This document shows positions 1-5,112 of a stretch of 7,462 nucleotides of DNA, one piece after another. How positions within the stretch are numbered: position 1 is the first letter of the stretch; every line of letters begins with the position of its first letter. The DNA comes from Conexibacter sp. Its GTDB lineage: Bacteria > Actinomycetota > Thermoleophilia > Solirubrobacterales > Solirubrobacteraceae. Under the pieces are notes generated by a model. The model had not been told where the DNA came from. It ran no database searches and worked only from the letters and a program-made list of their open reading frames with translations. A program made the position numbers and the translations under genes. Location: NCBI GenBank assembly GCA_025964295.1, contig JAOPZD010000344.1, forward strand, positions 1-7,462. The letters are read 5' to 3'.

Positions 1-2
1 TG

Positions 3-536
3 CAGAGGCGGCGCGCCGCGCTGGACCCGGCGACGCTCGCGCCGCCGATCGCGCGGCGCCTGGAGGAGGCGCGGGCGACCGAGGCGCGGATCCGCGACGC
101 GATCGAGCGCGCCGAGCTGCCCTACGCCGAGGTCAGCGACGAGGTCGACGGGCTGGTGGCGCTGATGGAGCAGTCGGCGCGGCGGGCGCAACTGCTGCAC
201 GAGGTGCTCGACGAGACGCCGCCGGCGCGGATCGAGGCGCGGCTGGCCGAGCTGGAGGGCTCGGGCAAGACCGAGCTGATCGAGGCGCTGCGCCAGCAGC
301 TGGCCGTGCTGCGCAAGGTCGACGCGCAGCTGGCCCGCTTCTATGACGAGCTCGAGCGTGTGGTCGTCGAGCTCGACACGGTGCGCGGGACGCTGGTCAG
401 CGTCTCGGCCTCGACCGATACGGCCAACCAGCAGCGGCTGGCGGCCGACGTGCGCGGCCTGCGCGACGAGCTCGTCGCGGTCTCATCGGGGATGAGCGAG
501 GCCTACGAGCAGCAGGGCGCTCAGAACCCCATGTGA
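3..536 (+). CDS. Coiled-coil hypothetical protein (5' end outside window)
   Basis: The frame is open from the left edge, and its first codons already end almost entirely in G or C, so the gene most likely starts outside the window; the first internal start codon is a GTG at 156. The 177 visible residues are rich in Glu, Arg, Ala, Leu and Gln with long heptad-like stretches (for example around 'RIEARLAELEGSGKTELIEALRQQ' split by a short Gly-Ser turn), which predicts two or more alpha-helical coiled-coil segments. There is no signal peptide or membrane segment in the visible part and no catalytic motif that I recognise. The C-terminus is a polar tail ending QNPM. The gene ends tail to tail with the small minus-strand gene, overlapping it by 16 nt. 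I do not recognise the family; a structural, partner-binding or envelope-stress role would only be a guess from composition. Confidence 0.72.
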   Translation, partial: QRRRAALDPATLAPPIARRLEEARATEARIRDAIERAELPYAEVSDEVDGLVALMEQSARRAQLLHEVLDETPPARIEARLAELEGSGKTELIEALRQQLAVLRKVDAQLARFYDELERVVVELDTVRGTLVSVSASTDTANQQRLAADVRGLRDELVAVSSGMSEAYEQQGAQNPM

Positions 537-715
537 TTGGGGTTGTTCGGCGGCCGCGGGTCGTCACGAGGCGGCTCGACGCTTCCGCGCTCCTCGGTCT
601 TGCCGGGCTTGATCGGCGGCTTGAGGCCGGGGACCTTGAGCTTGAACTTGCGCCCGTCGCTCGTGGTCAGCTCGCGGGGCGTCGGGTCGAGCGGCTCGCC
701 GGGGATGGGCCTCAT
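521..715 (-). CDS. Small proline-rich hypothetical protein (64 aa)
   Basis: This is a 64-residue, Pro/Lys/Arg/Asp-rich soluble peptide starting MRPIPGEPLDPTPRELTTSDG, with a central 'DGRKFKLKVPGLKPPIKPG' and a C-terminal 'PPRDDPRPPNNPN' segment. Almost every third codon position is G or C (about 60 of 64), which the overlapping plus-strand frames do not match as well, so I believe this strand. There are no cysteines, membrane segments or known motifs, and the protein is probably extended or disordered. No Shine-Dalgarno precedes the ATG. Instead a TAGCCT hexamer ends exactly six bases before it, the geometry of a leaderless transcript. The last 16 nt overlap the 3' end of the coiled-coil gene on the other strand. 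I do not recognise a family and no function can be assigned. Confidence 0.6.
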   Translation of the reverse strand: MRPIPGEPLDPTPRELTTSDGRKFKLKVPGLKPPIKPGKTEERGSVEPPRDDPRPPNNPNHMGF

Positions 716-721
716 GGGCCG

Positions 722-727
722 AGGCTA
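722..727 (-). promoter_or_regulatory. Candidate -10 box for a leaderless small gene
   Basis: Read on the minus strand, TAGCCT fits the TANNNT pattern of actinobacterial housekeeping promoters. Six bases separate it from the ATG at 715, so the A of the ATG would be the +1 base. No convincing -35 element lies 16-19 bases upstream. Short motif, low specificity. Confidence 0.3.
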
Positions 728-752
728 CACCTGTGGCCTAAGGGCTTCATCA

Positions 753-821
753 TCAGACCACGACGAGCGCGACGCCGGTGAGCGTCGCCAGCGCGCCGGC
801 CGCCTGGCGCGGCGCGAGCTC
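753..821 (-). pseudogene. Remnant of a DMT/EamA permease C-terminus
   Basis: On the minus strand, 23 codons ending in TGA at 755-753 read ELAPRQAAGALATLTGVALV plus two valines. That has the shape of the last helix of an EamA/DMT permease: a polar 'E-x-x-x-x-Q' lead, then an Ala/Gly/Leu/Val helix in which a 'G-A-L-x-x-x-G-V-A-L' pattern is typical. Further upstream the frame becomes 'PGWLGLRGR', which is not permease-like, and it meets a stop about ten codons before the Glu. No start codon or remaining helices are present; the space is taken by the collagen-like gene on the other strand. I infer a decayed, truncated gene end. The sequence differs from the C-terminus of the intact DMT permease in this window, so it would be a separate paralogue. 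The match is short and rests on pattern only; chance resemblance is possible. Confidence 0.35.
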
Positions 822-917
822 GCGGCCACGAAGTCCAAGCCACCCAGGTGACGCTCACCCCCAGAGCCCATGCCTTCGGCTAGTGCGCGGGGCACCGCGA
901 CCCGCGACGGTGCGCGG

Positions 918-1664
918 ATGCTCCCTCAGAGACCATCCGCCGCCATCGTCATCGCGTTCGTCGCCCTGCTCGCGGCCATCAGCTCGCCCGCCTGGGCGGC
1001 GCCCGCCACCGACGCGGCCAAGAAGGCGGTCAGGAAGGTCACCACCAAGGACCTCGCCTCCAACGCCGTCACGTCGTCCAAGGTCAAGGACGGCAGCCTG
1101 CTCGTCAAGGACTTCAAGAAGGGCCAGCTGCCCGCCGGCGCGGCCGGCGCCACCGGGGCGACGGGCGCCACCGGCGCGGCCGGGGCGAAGGGCGTCAAGG
1201 GCGACCCGGGCGTCCAGGGCGTGCCCGGTCCCGCCGTCGGCGGAGGCGCGCAGAGCAACGCGGGCAACACGCTCGGCGCGATCACGACCGGCATCACCGA
1301 GGCTCCGGTCATCCAGCTCACGAGCACCGTCAACGTCACGTCCAGCGGCAAGATCACCGTCCCGTTCAACGCCCGCCTGCTCGTACAGGGGTTCGTCGAC
1401 GCCACCAACTCGGCCGCCGCCGGCGCGCGCGTCCGCTGCAACCTCGCGGTCAGCGATCCCGATGGCACGGGCCTGACGAACTTCGGCTCCAACGTCTTCA
1501 TGGACATGGCGCCCAACAGCAACGACCACAAGACCTTCCCGGTCGACGGCTCGACGGTCGTCGCGCCCGGCACCTACAACCTCGCGGTCGAGTGCCTGAT
1601 GATCGGCGGCACCGGGGGCGCCTACTCGGCGGGCCTGACCGTCGTCGCGGTTCCCTCGGCCTGA
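918..1664 (+). CDS. Secreted collagen-like (Gly-X-Y) repeat protein
   Basis: The 248-aa product (from ATG 918) starts with a Sec signal peptide: MLPQRP, a hydrophobic core at about residues 8-22, and a likely cut after 'SPAWA' (about 27). Residues 30-72 are Lys/Asp/Ser-rich and contain 'NAVTSSKVKDGSLLVKDFKKGQLP', a motif block I associate with surface proteins of Solirubrobacterales. Eleven uninterrupted Gly-X-Y triplets follow (Gly74 to Gly104), rich in GAT early and in charged and proline triplets (KGV, KGD, PGV, PGP) later, as in bacterial collagen-like stalks. The remaining ~140 residues alternate polar and hydrophobic like a beta-sandwich and hold two cysteines (174, 226) that could form a disulfide. 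An upstream ATG at 870 would add 16 charged residues before the signal peptide, so 918 fits better. It probably acts outside the cell or at the surface; ligand unknown. It converges on the PilZ gene with a 15-nt gap. Confidence 0.8.
   Translation: MLPQRPSAAIVIAFVALLAAISSPAWAAPATDAAKKAVRKVTTKDLASNAVTSSKVKDGSLLVKDFKKGQLPAGAAGATGATGATGAAGAKGVKGDPGVQGVPGPAVGGGAQSNAGNTLGAITTGITEAPVIQLTSTVNVTSSGKITVPFNARLLVQGFVDATNSAAAGARVRCNLAVSDPDGTGLTNFGSNVFMDMAPNSNDHKTFPVDGSTVVAPGTYNLAVECLMIGGTGGAYSAGLTVVAVPSA
1137..1235 (+). repeat. Collagen-type tract, 11 Gly-X-Y triplets
   Basis: Within the collagen-like gene, every third codon is Gly for 11 consecutive triplets. At DNA level this is an imperfect 9-nt tandem repeat; the first half mostly encodes Gly-Ala-Thr and Gly-Ala-Ala. 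Such short GC-rich tandem repeats are prone to copy-number change by slippage, so triplet number may differ between strains. Confidence 0.75.
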
Positions 1665-1679
1665 CCCACGAGCGACGCG

Positions 1680-2039
1680 CTAGGGCGGCGGCGCACTCGC
1701 GCCGCCGCTGCCGCGCACGAACGCGCCCAGCTCGCCGCGCCCGGCCTCGGCCACCTGCTCGAAGCGCAACGCGTACATGTCGGTGCTGTGCTGGCGCAGG
1801 ACCCGCGCCGTCCCGGTCAGATGGCGTCCGCCGGCACCGAGCTGGAGGTCGAAGGCCAGCTCCTCGTCGATCCGCAGCGGCCGGTCGCTGACGACCATCG
1901 CGCCGGCCTCGCACAGGTCGCACGTCCGCGCCACCACCTCGTTTCCGCGCTGCCGCCCGAGATGGACGTCGAGCGCCACGGACACCCGCGGATGCGCACG
2001 CTGCTCGGCGGCGAGGGGCTCGGCCATCGCCACCACCAT
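1680..2039 (-). CDS. PilZ-domain protein, putative c-di-GMP receptor
   Basis: PilZ domains bind cyclic di-GMP through an RxxxR motif at the N-terminal edge and a D/N-x-S-x-x-G motif in the beta barrel. From the ATG at 2039 the 119-aa product has RAHPR at residues 14-18 and DLCEAG at 41-46, followed by alternating beta-strand segments ('LAFDLQLGAGG', 'GTARVLRQH', 'YALRFEQV') in the usual order. The Ser of the second motif is Cys here. The domain fills nearly the whole protein, so it is a single-domain adaptor rather than part of an enzyme; the tail is a Gly/Ala/Pro stretch. Other possible starts are TTG 2063 (eight more residues) and ATG 2027, which leaves 'MAEPLAAEQRAHPR'; none has a strong ribosome site. 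It is the last gene of a minus-strand cluster, 33 nt after azlD. Binding of c-di-GMP is inferred, not shown. Confidence 0.8.
   Translation of the reverse strand: MVVAMAEPLAAEQRAHPRVSVALDVHLGRQRGNEVVARTCDLCEAGAMVVSDRPLRIDEELAFDLQLGAGGRHLTGTARVLRQHSTDMYALRFEQVAEAGRGELGAFVRGSGGASAPPP
1685..1708. terminator. Perfect 10-bp hairpin between convergent genes
   Basis: GCGGCGGCGC (1685-1694) and GCGCCGCCGC (1699-1708) pair perfectly around an ACTC loop. The hairpin lies 20 nt past the stop of the collagen-like gene. It also falls inside the last codons of the convergent PilZ gene (the 'SGGASAPPP' tail). There is no T-tract on either side, so it would be a non-canonical actinobacterial-type terminator at best. 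GC-rich repetitive codons could also produce it by chance. Confidence 0.35.
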
Positions 2040-2072
2040 CCGCCCACCGCGCAGCCGCGTCAACCGGGACGG

Positions 2073-2390
2073 TCAGAAGACGAGGCGCAGCCCCGCGGTG
2101 AGCGCCGCCGCGCCGATGACGACCCAGATGACGGACGCGTTGCGCCAGAGGAGGAGGCCGGCGAAGGCGACGCCGGCGAGGCGGGCGTCGAGGTCGAGGG
2201 AGCCGTCCTGGATGACGGTCTCGGTGACGACGAGCGCGGAGAGCAGCGCGGCGGGCAGCAACGCCAGGACGCGGGTGGTGCGAGGGCCGAGGGTGCGGGC
2301 GCCGACGGCGACGGGCCCGAAGGCGCGGATGGCGAACGTGGTGAGCACGCAGAGCGCGACGGTCAGCCACGCCTTCTCGGCGGTGCTCAT
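2073..2390 (-). CDS. azlD: AzlD family branched-chain amino acid transport subunit
   Basis: This 105-aa, very hydrophobic protein has the size and pattern of AzlD (YgaH-like), the small partner of AzlC in export of branched-chain amino acids across the cytoplasmic membrane. Four membrane helices are likely, at about residues 8-26, 41-58, 68-82 and 86-104. The segments 'TFAIRAFGPVAVG' near the first helix and 'LPAALLSALVV' in the second are family-typical, as is the 'LLLWRNASVIWVV' stretch before the last helix. Its ATG overlaps the azlC stop as ATGA, so translation is probably coupled to azlC and the two subunits are made in proportion. There is no separate promoter or strong Shine-Dalgarno. 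Substrate specificity cannot be read from the sequence; in other bacteria AzlCD/YgaZH pairs export valine, leucine, isoleucine, methionine or analogues. Confidence 0.85.
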   Translation of the reverse strand: MSTAEKAWLTVALCVLTTFAIRAFGPVAVGARTLGPRTTRVLALLPAALLSALVVTETVIQDGSLDLDARLAGVAFAGLLLWRNASVIWVVIGAAALTAGLRLVF

Positions 2391-3070
2391 CGCGCGCGGG
2401 ACCGCAGCCCGACCAGGGCGACGAGCGACGCCGCCAGGATCCCGACGCCCGCGGGCGCCAGCAGCCCGAGCACGACCGCGACGATCGCCCCGCCGACGGC
2501 CACCGCGCCGGCCTCCGTGTCGCGCAGCTCGCCGACCAGCAGGGCCAGGAAGAACGCCGGGAAGACCACGTCGATGCCCAGCGCCTCGGGGTCGGGCAGC
2601 ACGCCGCCCGCGATGACGCCCGCGACCGTCCCGCCCAGCCAGGTCACGTACTGCGCCGCCGAGGACCCGAAGAGCGTGTGGCGGTCAAAGCGCCCGTCGC
2701 CGCGGTTCGACAGCGCCCACGACGCGTCGACGACCGCCTGGCCCTCCAGCGCCCGCCGCAGCCGGCCGCCCTTCAGCGACGGCCCGATCGCCAGCCCCAT
2801 CGCGACGTAGCGCGCGTTCATGAGCATCGCGGCGATCACCGCGGCCACGACCGAGCCGCCCTGGCCGAGGATCGCCACCGCCGCGAACTGCGCCGCGCCC
2901 GCGTAGACGAACGCCGACATCGCGATCGCCGCCAGCGCCGGCACGCCGGCGGCCCGCGCCGAGATCCCGAACGAGATCGCCACCACGAACCCCGCCGCCG
3001 CGAACGGCAGCGCGTCGCGGGCGCCGGCGCGCGCGACGGGCGAGGAGCTCAGCGAGGACAGGGCGCTCAA
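2387..3070 (-). CDS. azlC: AzlC family branched-chain amino acid permease
   Basis: This is the large subunit of an AzlCD (YgaZH-type) exporter: 227 aa, within the usual 220-250. The N-terminal 'RDALPFAAAGFVVAISFGISARAAGV' region, the 'SAFVYAGAAQFAAVAIL' helix and the 'MLMNARYVAMGLAIGP' segment are hallmarks of the family. Seven or eight hydrophobic helices follow to the C-terminus, the final one ending 'LVALVGLRSRAR' with a positive tail. The start is a TTG whose last two bases overlap the upstream monooxygenase stop (TTGA); the next in-frame GTG lies inside the first helix, so TTG is the only start that keeps the domain whole. No Shine-Dalgarno is visible, which suggests that reinitiation after the upstream gene is used. 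It forms a coupled pair with azlD (ATGA overlap). Confidence 0.88.
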   Translation of the reverse strand: MSALSSLSSSPVARAGARDALPFAAAGFVVAISFGISARAAGVPALAAIAMSAFVYAGAAQFAAVAILGQGGSVVAAVIAAMLMNARYVAMGLAIGPSLKGGRLRRALEGQAVVDASWALSNRGDGRFDRHTLFGSSAAQYVTWLGGTVAGVIAGGVLPDPEALGIDVVFPAFFLALLVGELRDTEAGAVAVGGAIVAVVLGLLAPAGVGILAASLVALVGLRSRAR

Positions 3071-4104
3071 GCGGGCAAGGCCGTCACGTCGGGCGGCGGC
3101 GTCGCGGGCAGGTCGAACGCGTCGGCCAGCAGCTCGTAGGACCGCCGCCGCGCCGCGTGGTCGAAGGTGATCGTCACCACGATCACCTCGTCGGCGCCGT
3201 AGTCGGCGGCCAGCTGCTCGACCTGCGCGCGCACCTTGTCGATCGCCCCGACGATCGTGCGCCGGCCCCGCGGGGCCTCACCCACGGGCTCGCCCTCGGA
3301 CTCCAGGAACCGCGCCGCCTTCTCCACCGGCGGGACGGCGATCAGCCGCCCGCGCCGCAGCATCTTGAAGGCCATGCGCGAGGACGCCGACAGGCGCCAC
3401 GCCTCCTCCTCCGAGTCCGCCGCCAGCACCCACGCCGCCACCGCCGTCTGCGGCGCCATGTGGCGCTCCGAGTGCTGGAAGCGCGCCCGGTAGTCGGCGG
3501 CGATCGCCGCGCCCTGCGGGCTGATGAAGTCCGCGAACGCGTAGGGGAGCCCGAGCTGCCCGGCCCAGATCGCGCTCTGCGCCGAGGACCCGAGCAGCCA
3601 CGGCTCCGGCGTCTCGGGCCGCCCCGGCAGCTCCGCGAGCCGCGCGAAGCGATGGCCGGCCGGGAACGTCCCGTTGAGGTAGGCCAGCAGCTCGACGAGC
3701 TGGTCGGGGAAGTCGTCGGGCGCCGAGTCGCGGCGGTCGCGCTGCAGCGCGTAGGTCGTCAGCGGGTCGGTGCCCGACGCGCGGCCGAGCCCGAGGTCGA
3801 TGCGCTCCGGGAACAGCCCGGCCAGGACGCTGAAGCTCTCGGCCACCTTCAGCGGCGAGTAGTGCGGCAGCATCACGCCGCCGCTGCCCACCCGGATCCG
3901 CGAGGTGACCGACGCGATCGGCCCGATCAGCACCTCCGGCGACGGCCCCGCGAGCATCGGCCCGCCGTGGTGCTCGGCGACCCAGTAGCGGTGGTAGCCG
4001 AGCTGGTCGGTCAGGCGCGCGAGGTCCAGCGTCTCGTGCAGCGCCTGCGACCCCGTGCCGCCTTCGCGCACCGGCGACTGATCGAGGACGCTCAGGCGGA
4101 CCAT
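3067..4104 (-). CDS. Luciferase-like flavin-dependent monooxygenase (LLM class)
   Basis: This 345-aa TIM-barrel protein belongs to the bacterial-luciferase-like family that uses reduced FMN (often supplied by a separate reductase) and oxygen to oxidise small organic substrates. It resembles the 'luciferase family oxidoreductase, group 1' (MsnO8/YtmO-like) subgroup. The signs are 'LSVLDQSP' at residues 4-11 in the first strand, 'YWVAEHH' at 40-46, 'GSGGVMLPHYSPLKVAE' at 73-89, 'RIDLGLGRASG' at 101-111 near the flavin phosphate site, and 'LLGSSAQSA' at 170-178. Length is normal for the family. The start is the ATG at 4104; the frame stays open far upstream on this strand, but that part lies antisense to the DMT permease and has no monooxygenase homology. 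It heads the cluster with azlC, azlD and PilZ. Substrate unknown; the neighbourhood hints at an amino-acid-related or sulfur compound, but only weakly. Confidence 0.88.
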   Translation of the reverse strand: MVRLSVLDQSPVREGGTGSQALHETLDLARLTDQLGYHRYWVAEHHGGPMLAGPSPEVLIGPIASVTSRIRVGSGGVMLPHYSPLKVAESFSVLAGLFPERIDLGLGRASGTDPLTTYALQRDRRDSAPDDFPDQLVELLAYLNGTFPAGHRFARLAELPGRPETPEPWLLGSSAQSAIWAGQLGLPYAFADFISPQGAAIAADYRARFQHSERHMAPQTAVAAWVLAADSEEEAWRLSASSRMAFKMLRRGRLIAVPPVEKAARFLESEGEPVGEAPRGRRTIVGAIDKVRAQVEQLAADYGADEVIVVTITFDHAARRRSYELLADAFDLPATPPPDVTALPA

Positions 4105-4119
4105 GCGCCCGACGCTAGC

Positions 4120-4129
4120 ACCGTACGAT
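4120..4129. promoter_or_regulatory. Overlapping divergent -10 elements
   Basis: The 33 bases between the two divergent starts contain TACGAT on the plus strand (4124-4129) and TACGGT on the minus strand (4125-4120), which share two bases. Both fit TANNNT. The plus-strand box ends eight bases before the DMT permease ATG, so that mRNA would be leaderless or nearly so. The minus-strand box would place a start about 8-10 bases before the monooxygenase ATG. No good -35 hexamers are seen. If both are used, RNA polymerase cannot occupy them together, so the two units would compete. Confidence 0.4.
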
Positions 4130-4137
4130 CGCGACCC

Positions 4138-5112
4138 ATGAGCGCCCGCGCCTGGACCGCCTTCGCCGCCGTCTCGACCCTCTGGGGCATCCCGTACCTG
4201 TTCATCAAGGTCGCGGTCGACGACGGCGTCCCGCCCGTCTTCCTCGCCTGGGCGCGCGTGCTGATGGCCGCGATCGTCCTGCTCGTCCTCAGCCACCGCG
4301 CCGGCGTGCTCAGGCCCGCGCTGGCCCCGGCGCTGCGCCGCTGGCTGCTGCTCTACGCCGTCGTCGAGATCTGCGGCCCGTTCCCGCTGATCGCCGCCGG
4401 CGAGCGCCACGTCGACTCCAGCCTCGCCGCGATCCTGATCGCCGCGGTGCCGATGCTCGTCGCGCTGCTGGCGCTGCGCTTCGACCCCTCCGAGCGGGCG
4501 ACCGGCCGCCGCGCGATCGGCCTGGCGATCGGCTTCGCCGGCGTCATCGCGCTGGTCGGCCTCGACGTCTCGGGCTCGGGCGCCGCGCTGGTCGGCGCGC
4601 TGTGCATCCTGCTGGCCGCCGTCGGCTACGCCGCGGGGCCGATGATCATCAACCAGCGCCTGCGCGAGCTCGACCCCCGCGCGCTGATGGCCGTCGCGCT
4701 GTCCACCGCCGCGATCCTGCTCACGCCCGCCGCGCTGCTCAGGCCGCCCACGCACACGCCGAGCACCGACGCGCTGCTCTCGATCGTCGTCCTCGGCCTC
4801 TTCTGCACCGCCGCCGCCTTCGTCCTCTTCGGCGCGCTGATCGGCGAGATCGGCCCCGGCCGCGCGACGGTCATCACCTACATCTCGCCGATCGTCGCCG
4901 TCGCGCTCGGCGTCGCGGTGCTCGACGAGCGCCCCGGCACGGGCGCCGTCGCGGGCCTGCTGCTGATCCTCGCGGGGTCGTGGCTGTCGACCGACGGCCG
5001 CCTCCCGCCGGGCCTCGATCGCGCGGTGGCCCGCGTGCGCGGTAGATTGAACCCCGCTATTCCCGATCGGCAACCGGATGTTGCCGACTCCCCGTCACCC
5101 CGGAGCACCCCC
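4138..5112 (+). CDS. EamA/DMT permease with no stop before the next gene
   Basis: The protein is a drug/metabolite transporter superfamily permease of the inner membrane, made of two repeated EamA units with about ten helices. Repeat one runs from 'STLWGIPYLFIKVA' (residues 13-26) through 'DSSLAAILIAAVPMLVALLALRF' to 'FAGVIALVGLD' near 143. Repeat two runs from 'GYAAGPMIINQRL' (163-175) to 'ISPIVAVALGVAVLDERPG' (249-267) and a last helix ending at about 284. Members export or import small metabolites, often amino acids; the substrate here is unknown. The ATG at 4138 has no Shine-Dalgarno and sits eight bases after a TACGAT box. After the domain, a basic tail (residues 285-303) runs into the next gene with no in-frame stop; the frame remains open to 5991 (617 codons). 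The end given here is the last base before the binding-protein start, chosen by domain content. Third-position GC falls sharply after 5043, as if true coding ends there. Confidence 0.85.
5043..5048 (+). promoter_or_regulatory. Candidate -10 box for the ABC importer genes
   Basis: TAGATT fits TANNNT and opens an unusually AT-rich patch (5043-5085) for this DNA. A transcript starting near 5055 would carry the 5067-5087 hairpin and the GGAG site in a leader of about 58 nt. No clear -35 element is seen 17-18 bases upstream, so support is composition plus position only. Confidence 0.35.
5067..5087. promoter_or_regulatory. 8-bp inverted repeat upstream of the binding protein
   Basis: TCGGCAAC and GTTGCCGA pair perfectly around a CGGAT loop. 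The dyad lies 14 nt before the GGAG site and 25 nt before the ATG. It could be an operator for a dimeric repressor (nutrient control of uptake would be expected), an mRNA leader hairpin, or the remains of a terminator for the DMT gene; no T-run follows. The sequence is less GC-biased than its surroundings, which makes chance pairing less likely than for all-GC stems. Confidence 0.4.
5102..5105 (+). promoter_or_regulatory. Ribosome binding site of the binding protein
   Basis: GGAG ends seven bases before the ATG at 5113, an ideal spacing and the clearest Shine-Dalgarno in the window. It decides the start of the lipoprotein and shows that it can be translated on its own even though the frame is open from the upstream permease gene. 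Confidence 0.7.

Noticed and set aside
533..851. Two plus-strand frames over the small-gene region
   Set aside because: Poorer third-position bias than the minus-strand 64-codon frame, and they run across the DMT remnant with no recognisable domain.
1137..1235. Tandem repeat considered as a CRISPR-like or mobile-element signal
   Set aside because: Nine-base periodicity with Gly every third codon in the gene's own frame; there are no spacers of CRISPR size and no terminal repeats.
778..1529. Long alternative frames on both strands over the collagen-like gene
   Set aside because: Ser/Pro/Arg-rich or Gly/Arg/Asp-rich shadow translations. The 918-1664 frame has signal peptide, Gly-X-Y register and G/C third positions.
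1498..2370. 290-codon minus-strand frame and the long plus-strand frames over 1777-2810
   Set aside because: They overlap PilZ, azlD and azlC out of frame, with Arg/Pro/Ala-rich shadow composition; the three recognised families explain the region.
3157..4137. Plus-strand open frame leading into the DMT permease (944 codons in total)
   Set aside because: Antisense to the monooxygenase, with low-complexity His/Arg/Leu composition. The EamA domain starts at ATG 4138 directly after a -10-like box. Only the part from 4138 is credible.
4105..5073. Minus-strand open frame extending the monooxygenase upstream to 668 codons
   Set aside because: It lies antisense to the clear EamA permease, its translation is Arg/Asp/Glu/Gln-rich low-complexity sequence typical of reversed high-GC genes, and the LLM domain starts cleanly at 4104.
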